DNA from: PNOJ01 sp016706845
Lineage (GTDB): Bacteria; Krumholzibacteriota; Krumholzibacteriia; LZORAL124-64-63
DNA length: 64,000 nucleotides
Assembly (NCBI GenBank): GCA_016706845.1
Contig: JADJIV010000001.1
Span: 1-64,000, forward strand
Direction of reading: 5' to 3'
The position numbers and the translations under genes are program-made. Shown one piece after another: positions 1-9,675 of this stretch. The notes below the pieces were generated by a model. It was not told the DNA's origin and did not search any database. It worked only from the letters and a program-made list of their open reading frames with translations. Within the stretch, counting starts at the first letter, position 1. Each line of letters starts with the position of its first letter.

Positions 1-656
1 TCCCCGGTGAAGGCACGCCGGACGGAACGAATTGGAAAACTGTCTGGCTTCAGGGCTCGGGGACGGACAACAACGATCTTGTGATTCCAGGACGACTCAT
101 TCTTGGATGGCGAAATCAATAGCAACGATTCCCCGTTCTGGAAGTCGACTTCGATCGATCTGCAGAAGGGCGAAATGGAAAACGGTGCAAGACTTGGATC
201 AAATCCGGCGAGGCCTCGAATGGGCATGTTCATTTCTGGGGCTTGGCGGGCAGGCATTATCAAACGCGCGAGGTAGGATAATCGAAACGTCGGACATGCG
301 GCGGGGATTGGGAACGGTTACGAATCAACGGGTATGGGAGGACAACGGCGAACAGCTTCCCGACTTTCGATGACATCTATGTGGCAACCGGGCCCAACTC
401 ACGGGCCCGCATCGAGATCGGCGACAGACCAGTTTACGCGGAATGCACGAAATTGGCCGTAGCCACTCCTTCGAACTGGTCGACGACCAGCATCACGGCC
501 ACACCCCGACAGGGGAACTTCAGCATCGGAGAAACCGCCTATCTCTTCGTATTCGATGCAGCAGGCATCGCCAATACCACGGGATTCGCCGTGGCCTGGT
601 CGAGCGAATCCGGCGATCCCGGCGCTCCTGGGCAGCCCGGGCAACCGATCAGATAA
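1..656 (+). pseudogene. 3' part of an exported protein, frameshifted
   Basis: This is the C-terminal part of an exported protein whose 5' end lies outside the window. Coding fragments appear in different frames: a piece with VWLQGSGTDNNDLVI near 40-105, a middle piece with SGEASNGHVHFWG near 190-245, and a continuous end with TFDDIYVATGPNSRARIEIG and ETAYLFVFDAAG, stopping at 656. From memory, the DDIYxATGPNxRARxEIG block belongs to a family of uncharacterised secreted proteins found near exopolysaccharide genes. No enzymatic residue can be assigned. At least two frameshifts separate the pieces. The lower GC and the neighbouring glycosyltransferase and ligase remnants place it in a surface-polysaccharide locus. 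Whether it is a true pseudogene or bad consensus sequence cannot be decided here. Confidence 0.55.
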
Positions 657-1600
657 TCTTCTGGATCGCGCTTCATGCCGGGATCAGGCAAGATCCATAG
701 TCCGGCGGAATAGCCTCTTTCTGGCCATATACCATAATCCAGGCCGCGCCCGATCAATCTCTCTGCACAGTTCCCGAGTGCCGGCGTTCCAGACCACGCG
801 TTCACTCCTGCGGACACGGAGGCCCATGATGCCGTCACGGATATGGCCTTCATCCAAGCCATCAGGAATCCGTCGCGAGTTGCGTACAGGCCAGTGCTCA
901 GCATTCCCCGCAACAAATATCGTGCTGCGTAATCCCAAGGCATGTTGCGGACCGCCACCCAGATCATGTTTCGAGTGTCGTAATAATATCGTCTCCAGTT
1001 CGGCCGGCCCGCCGCATCGTGATGATGAACGACGCTTATTCTCCCGTCATACTCCACCGTGAAGCCTGCGTTCATGATTCTGTACGCGAGATCAAGTCCT
1101 TCATGGCTTATAAAGAAAGATTCCGGATACAGCCCGGCCGCCTGCAGCGCCTCCCCAGCGGAATGCCGCGGCTCCTTCGGGAAATCTCATGGGTCGGAAA
1201 ACTGCTCAATAGGTCGAGTTCGACCTTCCTGTGATAGCACCAGTTGGACGTCCGGTCCTGTGATGTACGACGCGGGAAACACAACGCGCCCAACCGGTCA
1301 TCACTGGCAGACCGATCGCGAACTCGACTGAAGTCATCAGCGCCGAAATCCGTGACATCGCCGTCGAGGGGTGACGATGAGGTCCTTTGCCGCCAGTAGC
1401 CATACCTGGGTTCCGGCCACAGGCTTCCCTGTTGATTTCCCTGCGGGCAACGGACATGCGGCAGGATGTATGCCTCTCTGACAGGTGACTCCAACGGAGC
1501 CGAGCTCGCATTGTGTCGACGACTTGGATTCGACGCGCAGCGTCATCAATGCTGACGAGACCACTCGGGTTCTGTCTGAGGATGGGCCATCGGTCATGTG
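657..1600 (-). pseudogene. GT2-like glycosyltransferase remnant
   Basis: The reverse strand carries the C-terminal half of a family 2 glycosyltransferase. The readable part runs from about 1130 down to 700: SHEGLDLAYRIMNAG, then a short strand-turn, then AGRPNWRRYYYDTRN and YAARDGF-like residues (read as YATRDGF). HEGLDLAYRI occupies the place of the acidic ED-containing motif of GT2 enzymes, and the PNWRRYYYDTRN segment is typical of rhamnosyl- or galactofuranosyl-type GT2 proteins. Upstream of about 1135 the frame is lost and I cannot follow the nucleotide-binding N-terminus, so the 5' limit is a guess. It is probably one gene of an exopolysaccharide cluster, broken by several indels. It converges on the exported-protein gene ending at 656. 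Confidence 0.5.
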
Positions 1601-1703
1601 AGATAGAAATCGCAGCCGGGTGGCATCACAGAAGAACGTGGAGTGATCCGGCCCTGCTCCTCACTTGCGTGGTATTCGTTTTCGAATCGCATGGTGTCAT
1701 CCC

Positions 1704-3079
1704 TCACGATGCTGCTGCGCTTTTCTCCACAATGAAATCGACCCGCCTGCCCATGAGCGTCGATATCATTACAAGACAGAAGGCCATGCCAGCCGCGAAC
1801 CACCAATAGACTTCATATAAATCCGCATACCGAACAGCCCAACACGAGGCTTGCGACCAGAAGCCGACGAGTAGCGCCCGCAGCAACTTCCAGAAATAAG
1901 TTCACAGCGTTCGGTTCGCCCGATGAACGATGCGCATCCGCCGACTGCAAATGCAGCACCTGTCGCGAAAGCGTTGGCTTGCCGCGAAAACCTCCGCCGT
2001 GCGAACAACAGCGCCTGCAAACATGGAGTAAATCAGGTAACAGAACACGGCAAAACCGTGGACTCCGAGGTTAGTCGCCACTTCCATATAGAGGTTATGG
2101 GTATCTTGCTTGCGGTTGAACATCTGTATGCGGACTGCCGGAAGACGACCATGCCAGCACCCAACAGGTTCTGCAGGAGAACTTCCCAAGCATCGCGGAG
2201 AATCACGATACCAGGTTTCCTTGGAATTTCCCCTCAGCTTCATGTCCGCGATGCTCTTGAACCGTTCGACATACTGGTCGAGGCAGAGGGAACACCGCGA
2301 TGCCCAACGGCAGCGATCCAATTGTTGTCCGAACCTTCCCGCCGCGACTGGCTCCACCAGTACAACAGCAGCACGCCCGAGAGCCACGTATCCCGTTTCG
2401 GGACCCGTATAGATCACACAGACGAGCGCCGTCGCCGCCAGCGGCAACAGCACATCAGTTGTAGCGCCAGCTCTTGATCACCGGGAACAGGAAGATCACG
2501 AACGGCAGCGTCCCCATCGCCAGGCCGGCGAGACTGTTCGGGTGGGCGTAGATGGGCACCGCGCCGTGCAGGCGCATGATGCCCTGGTTCTCCCAGACCA
2601 GCCCCCCCGAGATCTGCCCCCTGCGTCGATTCCTGCGTGATGTAGAAGCAGGAGACCAGGAAGGCGGCCATGAACCAGCGCATGGCCCGCGGCGAGCGGA
2701 TGAGCGCGACCATGAAGAAGGTCATCATCGCGAACTTGATGACGCGGTCGAAGAAGATGGTCCAGGCCAGGTCCTTGGCCGCGGCGAAGGGGATCTGGGT
2801 CAGCATGACGAAGAACAGCAGGCCGATCCCGATCAGCACGTTGCGGGCCGGCCGCAGCCCCGCCAGTTGGACGGGCCGGGAGCTCATCACGCCGACGCAC
2901 ATCACCAGCACGACCAGCCCGAGCAGGAACTCGACGCGCATCGCGGCCAGGAAGTCGCGGCGCGCGCCCCACTGCATGTAGCGGGCGGTGATGAACAGCA
3001 GGAACGTCGCGGTCACGAACGGCGGCGCCTCCCAGGGGCGCGGGAGGCGCGGGATCTCGCTGGCGTCGCGCTGCGTCAT
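1704..3079 (-). pseudogene. O-antigen ligase / polymerase family membrane protein, frameshifted
   Basis: A multi-pass membrane protein of the O-antigen ligase (Wzy_C) family. The N-terminal third is intact from the ATG at 3079, with hydrophobic segments such as FVTATFLLFITARYM, FLLGLVVLVMCVGV, and the pair ending RAMRWFMAAFLVSC. After a frameshift near 2620 the next frame reads GLVWENQGIMRLHGA and YAHPNSLAGLAMG, the hallmark periplasmic-loop region of ligases. A further frame holds DTHNLYMEVATNLGVHGFAV, the second hallmark, near 2100-2030, and a last hydrophobic stretch ends at 1704. At least three frameshifts are needed. Family members join or polymerise lipid-linked glycans at the periplasmic face. 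Synteny with the GT2 and SGNH remnants supports a capsule/EPS locus. It is scored as a pseudogene although assembly error is possible. Confidence 0.7.
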
Positions 3080-3104
3080 GCTCGTCCGCGCTCCTCGGGA
3101 CCGT

Positions 3105-3940
3105 TCAGCGCCCGCCGGCCCGCAGGCCGGCCACGGCCGCGTCCAGGAAGGGGACGAAGGCCGCCGCCGCGCGCGCGTTGCCCTCGCGGCTGGGATGGCT
3201 GTCGCTCCCGCCGCCGCTGGCGTAGGCCGACCACTTGGCGCGCCGGCCGTCGGTCAGGACCGCGTGGTAGTCGAACACCGCGACGTTGGGCAGGTCGTAG
3301 TCCTTCAGCCAACCCTCGCGGCGGTCGGCCATCCAGGCGTGCAGGTCGTGCGCGTAGTCGGCGGACACCGGGCCGCGGCGGAACATCGCGCGCAGGCGGT
3401 CCATCAGCCCCTGCGGCCGCGGCTCGGCGCGCGGCGGGGCCGTCACGGCGACGAACAGCACGTCGGGCCGGGCGCGCAACAGCGGCAGCAGGGACCGGTG
3501 AGGCCGCCTTGGCGTTGGCCAGGGTCTGATCCGTGGAGTCCGGATCGCCGGGCTCTTCGCCCGGTCCGGTGAAGTCGGTGCTCGAATAGCAGGACTTGAA
3601 CACCACGACCTCGTTGGTCCGGCCGTCCGCATAGACGCGGTCCTGCTCGTCGCAGACCAGGATGCGGTCCATCTGCCCGGCGAACTTGCGCCGCCAGTGG
3701 CCGATGTCGGTGTCCTCGCCCAGGAGCGACCCGTAGGACGCCTGGTGTACCTCGTAGCCTGCCCCCCGCTGCAGCTGCGACCGCAGGAGCCGCCTCCCAG
3801 TTGGGATGGCTCCGGATAGATGCAAGGGCGCCGGGAATCTCCTATCGCCGCCCCCCCGCTCTGCTCCCCCGGCTCGGCCAGAAGCTGACCACCGCAGGAA
3901 TGGTGGATGAACAGCACGCGCACGGGCCCTCCTCGCGCCG
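3105..3940 (-). pseudogene. SGNH-like hydrolase family protein, frameshifted and cut by a poly-G run
   Basis: The reverse-strand coding sequence begins VRVLFIHHSCGGQLLAEPG just inside the G run, continues in a second frame with GYEVHQASYGSLLGEDTDIG, FKSCYSSTDF and GEEPGDPDSTDQTLANAKAA, then returns to the first frame with RPDVLFVAVTAPP, ASGGGSDSHPSREGNARAA and the stop at 3105. The pattern (Ser/Gly block near the start, FKSCY block, SHPS near the end) resembles uncharacterised SGNH/GDSL-type esterases found in polysaccharide clusters. The catalytic assignment Ser early, His in DSHPS, is inferred. Two compensating indels lie near 3500 and 3800. The true start lies within or beyond the poly-G artefact, so the N-terminus and promoter cannot be described. 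Confidence 0.55.
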
Positions 3941-4048
<108 letters not shown>

Positions 4049-4408
4049 AAAAAGGGGAAAAGAGGAATCCCCGAGCGACGGAATCGGTCGGCCAGGCGCT
4101 CATCGCTCGGGCCGCCGGCGGGCGCAAAGAGGCGCCCGCCGACGCGGCCAGGCCGCCCATGCGCTCCAACCTACGATCGCACAACAGGCTTTGAATGAAG
4201 ATGTTACAGCCATGGTTCACCTCTCGAGGCTAGGCAGCGGACTGGGAACAGCCAACAGTATACCCCACGCCGAGTTCCCGGGCCACCGCCGGATCTCAAC
4301 CGATGAACTTGACAACTGACTATCAAGGCGCAGATCCTGCAACCTGGACTTTCAACATGCTCTCCGACCTCCCCCTGGGAGGCCTTCCCCGCGTTTCAAG
4401 GAGGAATC

Positions 4409-6120
4409 ATGTCGAGCCGACGTTTCATGCTGCTGGCCCTGCTGCTCGGGCTGGCGCTCTTCGCCGCCTCGTGCGGCGACGACGACCCCACCGATCCGGT
4501 GGCGGACACCACCGCGCCGCTGGTCGTCAGCGTGAGCCCGTCCCAGGACGACGACGATGTGAGTTTGGACGAGACCCTGATCATCTCGTTCAACGAGGAC
4601 ATGGACGCCGCCTCCGCGGCCGGCCACGTGACCCTGTCCCACGGCACGGTCACCGGCACCTCCTGGACCAATGCCCGCACGCTCGCCGTGACGCACACGG
4701 ACTGGCCCGAAGGCACCGAAGTGACCGCGACCGCGACCGTCGGCCTGACCGACGAGGCCGGCAACGCGCTGGGTCGGCCTTCGCCTGGCAGTTCTGGACC
4801 TATACGGACGAGGTGCTGCTGCTGAACACCGAGCCGGCCGACGACGCCACGGGCGTGCCCATCAACACCACGGTCTGGCTGCAGTTCTCGCAGGGCATGG
4901 ACGAAGCCACGCTCCCCGGGGCGATCTCCGTGACCTCCCCCGACAAGACAGACCACGCCTACAACCTGGAATCGCCCGGGTCGGAATCGGAGTGGGTCCT
5001 GACCTTCGTGAACGACCTGCCCGCCTCCACCCTGATCACGGTTGCGGTCAGCACCGACGCCGAGAACTGGGACGGCACGCCGCTGGCCGAGGCGGCGAGC
5101 TTCTCCTTCACCACCGGCTCGGGCGCCGACCTCACGCCGCCGCAGCTGGTCTCGATCGAACCCGCCAACGGCGCGGTCATCGGCACCGACGTCAACTTCT
5201 TCCGCCTGACCTTCAACGAGCCCATCGACAACAACTCGCTCAGTCCCACCATGATCAGCGGGCAGCTGATGGCTTCGATGGCCACCATGGACAATCCCGG
5301 AGTCTGGTCGGAGAACTACACCGTCATGACGGTCGGGCTGCGCACGCCCCTGATCCCGGGTTCGATCTTCCGGGCGGAGTTCGAGTCCTTCGCCGACGTC
5401 AACGGCAACGTCAATGACGACGGCTTCGACTGGCAGGCGACCGTCGCCGGCACGGCGCAGTTCTACCCCGTGGTCGACGGCTGGGCCCGGTACCTCGCCG
5501 GCTTCTACGAGGAAACGAACCCCGCCAAGACGAGCGGCTTCGTCGGCGAAATCCAGGTCGTCGAGGTCAAGACCGGCGGCGAGTTCTGGCTGTGGCACAA
5601 CGAGAACCACAATAGCGACCCCGCGAAGGACCTGCCCGAGATGGAGGAGTACGACCGCATGAAGGTCACCGCTTCCGCCATCCAGCTCCTCGGGTTCCAC
5701 GAGGAGCACGACATGGAGTCGTCGGACGTCACCTTCACCCCGCCGATCGACTGGCTGCGGGTGCCGGTGCAGACCGGATCCTGGTCGGGCACCTCGACGT
5801 TCGCCGAGGGCGAGGACGAGATGGAGGTCGACTACGAGGCTACGGTCCTCGCCGGCACCTACGACGTCCCCATGGGCAGCATGGACCGCAAGCAGGATGA
5901 CGGGATGCCGGTCATCTGGCTCGGCTGCCGCAAGATGACCCTGAACTACGAGTTGAGCGACGGGGTCGACGTCTTCAGCGCCGGCAGCGACACCCTCTGG
6001 TACGCTCCGGGCGCCGGCCTCGTGCGCGAGATCAACCACGAGGTCCAGCAGGATCGCACCTACCACACCGACAAGACACTGATGTGGGCGGGATTCGAGT
6101 CGGACTGGCCCAGTCGCTGA
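4409..6120 (+). CDS. Lipoprotein with bacterial Ig-like domains (one frameshift)
   Basis: An exported lipoprotein. The start is fixed by AAGGAGGAATC directly before ATG 4409. The signal peptide ends in the lipobox FAASC with the lipidated Cys at residue 22, followed by an Asp-rich linker. Two or three Big_5-type Ig-like repeats follow, recognisable by ISFNEDMDAASA, LQFSQGMDEATLPGA and LTFNEPIDNNSLSP, each preceded by a V-S-P or I-E-P-A-N-G turn. The C-terminal 230 residues (from about FYPVVDGWARYLAG) match no family I recognise. One base is missing near 4772 (GNALG should continue AFAWQFWTYTD), so the gene is open only after a one-base correction. It is monocistronic, ending in a strong terminator at 6147. 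The perfect -35-like TTGACA at 4309 has no good -10. Confidence 0.75.
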
Positions 6121-6146
6121 CCGACGACCCTGACCCGACAAGAACC

Positions 6147-6175
6147 GGGCGCCCCCCTCGGGGGGCGCCCTTTTC
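6147..6175 (+). terminator. Rho-independent terminator of the Ig-like lipoprotein gene
   Basis: An 11-bp GC-only stem (arms 6147-6157 and 6160-6170, tight loop) is followed by TTTTC, 27 bases after the stop codon at 6120. Confidence 0.85.
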
Positions 6176-6199
6176 GTCCTGCACGGGAGAGACCGCCGG

Positions 6200-6682
6200 T
6201 CAGCCCGCGCGCTCAACCGCCGCGTCAGGCGCCTCGGCCGGAGCCAGGGATCTCAAGTGCTCCTGCAGCAGGTGCCGGTGGTGGCGGCGGTGTTTCAGCG
6301 GGATGGTGAAGTTGGTCTGCTCCTGCTCGTCCAGATCGTCCCAGTGCCGGCGCAGGAAGTCGAGCAGGTCGCGCGTGGCGGTCAGGTAGGCCTCGCGGAC
6401 CTGTTCGAAGGGCAGGCCGTAGAGGCGCTGCAGCTCGTGGCGGTTGCGCGACTCGAAATCGGCGAACGTCAGGGGCGGGACGGCGCGGTCCTCGATGCGG
6501 GCCTCGTAGAAACGCACCGCGTAGATGTCCCAGAAAGCCAGGTGGCCCAGGGTCTGGACCAGGCTCAGGCCCTCGCTGCGCAGTTTGTCGCAGCGATTGG
6601 CGGGGGGGTACTGCCGGACAACCTCCTGCAGCCGGCGATCTTCGTCGGCGTAGGCGGCGATCAGTGTCTCAGGTGAGTACAT
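6200..6682 (-). CDS. DinB family protein
   Basis: A 160-residue four-helix-bundle protein of the DinB/YfiT type. This superfamily includes metal-dependent, thiol-using transferases and many members of unknown role. Visible signatures are the helix LSLVQTLGHLAFWDIYAVRF, whose His corresponds to the first metal ligand, and the late RHHRHLLQEH segment, which supplies the other histidines. An in-frame upstream start is possible, but ATG 6682 is preferred because GAGGT lies 5 bases before it and the upstream codons overlap the promoter elements at 6710-6739. It is transcribed alone, convergent with the lipoprotein gene and in the same direction as the downstream-lying tyrS region. Substrate cannot be inferred. 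Confidence 0.8.
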   Translation of the reverse strand: MYSPETLIAAYADEDRRLQEVVRQYPPANRCDKLRSEGLSLVQTLGHLAFWDIYAVRFYEARIEDRAVPPLTFADFESRNRHELQRLYGLPFEQVREAYLTATRDLLDFLRRHWDDLDEQEQTNFTIPLKHRRHHRHLLQEHLRSLAPAEAPDAAVERAG

Positions 6683-6709
6683 GGCTACCTCGATCCTGGG
6701 CGTGTCGTC

Positions 6710-6739
6710 AAGATACGGCCATACCCACGGACCGGGCAA
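6710..6739 (-). promoter_or_regulatory. Promoter of the DinB-family gene
   Basis: On the reverse strand, TTGCCC (6739-6734) and TATCTT (6715-6710) are separated by 18 bp, about 28 bases upstream of ATG 6682. Confidence 0.5.
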
Positions 6740-6746
6740 TCGAATG

Positions 6747-7187
6747 TTAGAGGGACGGCAGGGGGCGGCGTCGCAGATAGACCAGGGCCCCCGCCCCGAG
6801 GCTCAGCCCCATCCCCAGGTAGGGAGCCGCCAGCAGCAGGCGCGGCAGGTCCGAGTGCCGCAGCAGGACCCCGCCGACGGACATCACCAGGACCATGGCC
6901 CAGCTGCGCCAGGGGAAGGTCGAGAACAGGCAGGCGGGGTCGGGGCGGTCGGCCAGGCGCCGCAGGTTCTTGGCGACCAGGGGCCGGAAGGCGCGCGGGA
7001 TCAGGACGACGGCCATCAGGATCCCGGCGGCGGCGGCGGCCAGACCCGGCAGCGGCCGCGCGCCCAGCAACCAGATCGTCGCGCGGGTCATCAGCATCAG
7101 CGCGACCATTCCCCACAGCACGCCGGCGATCAGCGGCAGGACGCGGCGGGGGACCGCAGGATTGAGGCGGTGCAGCAGGTCCCGCAT
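6747..7187 (-). CDS. Small four-TM membrane protein
   Basis: A 146-residue integral membrane protein of unknown function. Hydropathy by eye gives four membrane segments: VLPLIAGVLWGMVALMLM, LAAAAAGILMAVVLIP, WAMVLVMSVGGVLL and LLLAAPYLGMGLSLGAGALV. A soluble turn with KNLRRLADRPDPACLFSTFP lies between the second and third. The conserved-looking R-PDPACLF-F-WRSW block recalls an uncharacterised family seen in several Gram-negative phyla. The start at 7187 lies 2 bases after the tyrS stop codon, so the gene is translated from the tyrS message. No function is suggested by the motif content. Confidence 0.75.
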   Translation of the reverse strand: MRDLLHRLNPAVPRRVLPLIAGVLWGMVALMLMTRATIWLLGARPLPGLAAAAAGILMAVVLIPRAFRPLVAKNLRRLADRPDPACLFSTFPWRSWAMVLVMSVGGVLLRHSDLPRLLLAAPYLGMGLSLGAGALVYLRRRPLPSL

Positions 7188-7189
7188 GC

Positions 7190-8438
7190 TCACTCTCCGA
7201 CCAGGATATGGTGGTGGCGCTTCTTGCCGGCCTGCAGCGCGATGCGGCCGTCGCGCACGTCGTTGGCGGTCAGCGCGCGCATCTCGTCGGCGACCGCCTC
7301 GCCGTTGACCCGGATGCCGCCCTGGCGGATCAGGCGACGGGCTTCGCCCTTGCTGGCGGCGAGACCGGCGTCGGCGAGCGCGTCGATGAGCGGCAGTCCC
7401 TCGCCCGCGAGGTCGGACGCTGAGCGGCGGCTGGAAGGGACGCCTTCCGCGTCGCCGCCGCCGCCGAACAGGGCCGAGGCGGCCTTCTCCGCGGCAAGCG
7501 CCGCCGGCTCGCCGTGCAGCGTGCGGGTCACCTCGAAGGCCAGCACGCGCTTGGCTTCGCGCAGGTCCGCTCCCTGCAGTCTGCCGAGCCGGCGCACCTC
7601 GTCCATCGGCAGCAGGGTGTACAGGCCCAGGAAGCGGGCGACATCGCGGTCGTCGACGTTGATCCAGTACTGGTGGAAGTCGTAGGAACTGGTGCGGCGC
7701 TCGTCCAGCCACACGGCGCCGGCGGCGGTCTTGCCCATCTTGGCGCCGGTGGCCGTGGTGATCAGCGGCGAGGTCAGCCCGAAGACTTCCTGGCGGTTCA
7801 TGCGCCGGGTCAGGTCCACGCCCGAGACGACGTTGCCCCACTGGTCGTCGCCGCCCATCTGCAGGCGGCAGCCGTAGTCGCGGTTCAGGACCATGAAGTC
7901 GTAGGCCTGCAGGATCATGTAGTTGAACTCGATGAAGCTCAGGCCGGTCTCCAGGCGCTGCTTCACCGACTCGCGCGACAGCATGACGTTGACGCTGAAG
8001 TGGCGGCCGACCTCGCGCAGGAAGTCCAGGTAGCTCCAGCCCACCAGCCAGTCGGCGTTGTTCAGCAGCAGCCCGTCGATGCCGGGGCCGTCGCCGAAGC
8101 TCACGAAGTGCGCGATCTGGGCCTTGATGCCCTTGAGGTTGGCCTCGATGTCCTCGAGGGTCAGCAGCTTGCGCAGCTCGGTCTTGCCCGAGGGATCACC
8201 GACCAGGGCCGTGCCGCCGCCGGCGATGGCGATGGGCCGGTGCCCGTGGCGCTGCAGGTGGACCAGCAGCATGATCTGCAGCAGCGACCCGATGTGCAGC
8301 GAGTCGGCCGTGGGGTCGAAGCCGATGTACCCGGTGACCTTCTCGTTCGCCAGCAGCTCGGTCAGGGCGGCCTCGTCGGTGCACTGCTTGAAGAAGCCGC
8401 GCTCCCTGAGCACGGGCAGGAAGTCGCCGCGGGGCAGG
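7190..8438 (-). CDS. tyrS: Tyrosyl-tRNA synthetase (frame continuous with aroC)
   Basis: Charges tRNA-Tyr in the cytoplasm. The class I Rossmann domain starts with FDPTADSLHIGSL (HIGH-type motif HIGS), then GGGTALVGDPSGKTE and the Tyr-binding block FNYMILQAYDF / LQMGGDDQWGN. The second signature is KMGKT. The C-terminal S4 RNA-binding domain is complete (LADAGLAASKGEARRLIRQG and GIRVNGE). The difficulty is the start: no stop codon separates this frame from aroC, and there is no in-frame ATG near the expected N-terminus (FLPVLRERGFFKQCTDE). An ATG with AGGA before it sits at 8465 but in the +1 frame. The 8438 boundary is the first in-frame CTG of the synthetase-like segment and is arbitrary. 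Either a genuine AroC-TyrS fusion or a single-base error explains the arrangement. Confidence 0.9.
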
Positions 8439-9595
8439 TCGTCGGGGGCCTGGTCGTAGGAGTCATGCCGTTCCTGTCGGTCGCGCAGCGCGCGGAGTCG
8501 GGATTTCAGTTCCGGCAGCGGGACGTCGCCCAGCACCGCCACGAGTTCGCAGGCCAGTTCCCAGGCCACGACCGCCTCGGCCACCACCCCGGCGGCCGCC
8601 ACCACGCAGGTGTCGGAGCGCACCCAGGAGGCCCGCCGGGCCCGGCCCGTGCGCAGGTCGACGCTCTGCAGGCCCGCCCGCTGGGTGGAGATCGGCTTGA
8701 CGAAGGCCCGCACCCGCACGGGTTCGCCGTTGGTGACGCCGCCCTCGAGACCGCCGGCGCGGTTCGTCGTGCGCCGCGCGCCGCCGCTCCCGTCGGGGAA
8801 CAATTCGTCGTGGGCCGAGCGTCCGTCGCGGGCGGCGACGGCCACGCCGTCGCCGATCTCGGCGGCCTTGACGCTCGGGATACCCGTCAGCGCCCCGGCC
8901 AGGCGCGCGTCCAGCCGCCGGTCGGGCTGCACGTAGGTGCCCAGACCCGCCGGCACGCCGAAGGCCACGATCTCGGCGACGCCCCCGAGGGTGGTGCCGG
9001 CGGCCGCGGCCGCGTCGACGGCCGCCACCATCAGCGCCTCGGCGCGGCGGTCGAGGCAGCGCAGCGGGGTGCCGGCGCGCACGCGGCGCAGGCGGGCCAG
9101 GGTCGGCGCGACGTCCGCGGCCGCCACGTCGCCGACCCGCGCGGTGTGGCTCCAGACCTCGATGCCCAGCTGCTTGAGCAGCGTCTTGGCGCAGGCCCCG
9201 ACCGCCACCACGCCCGCCGTCGAGCGGGCGCTGGCCCGCTCGGCCACCGGTGCGAAGCCGTCGTAGCCGTAGCGCAGCCGGCCCGGCAGGTCGGCGTGCC
9301 CCGGCCGCGGGGCCGGCCAGTCGGGGTGCGGCGCGCCGTCGCGCCGCGCGAAGTCCCGGTTCTCGATCAGCACCGCCAAGGGCGAGCCCAGGGTGCGGCC
9401 CTTCCACAACCCGGCCAGGACGCGGCAGGCGTCGGTCTCGATCGTCTGCGCACGGATCCCGCGGCCGTAGCCCTCGAGACGGCGTCCCAGCTCGACGTCG
9501 AGGTCCCGCTCGGCCAGGGGCACGCCGGCGGGGAAACCCTCGATGATCGAGACGAGGGCCGGTCCGTGGCTTTCGCCCGCGTGCAGGCAGCGCAT
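8439..9595 (-). CDS. aroC: Chorismate synthase
   Basis: Converts 5-enolpyruvylshikimate 3-phosphate to chorismate, the last step of the shikimate pathway, using reduced FMN. Family signatures are in order: GESHGPALVSIIEGFPAG at the N-terminus, YGRGIRAQTIETD, RPGHADL, ERASARSTAG, and GGLEGGVTNGEPVRVR. Start ATG 9595 has GGAGAGAAGTC before it, while the in-frame ATG at 9610 has no such site. Length to the tyrS-like segment is about 385 residues, slightly over the usual 360-390. The gene follows aroA with 76 bp between, carries its own promoter (9647-9675), and runs in frame into tyrS without a stop. The last unambiguous AroC residues are VLGDVPLPELKSRLRAL. Confidence 0.9.
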
Positions 9596-9646
9596 GACTT
9601 CTCTCCACATCGTTCGGTCGGGCGGCTCCGGCCCGCGTGAGGCTGC

Positions 9647-9675
9647 AACGTACCCGAACCGACCCCGGCGGTCAA
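9647..9675 (-). promoter_or_regulatory. Promoter of aroC
   Basis: Reverse-strand TTGACC (9675-9670), 17-bp spacer, TACGTT (9652-9647). The -35 element overlaps the last codons of aroA. A near copy of this 34-base region precedes aroA. Confidence 0.7.
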
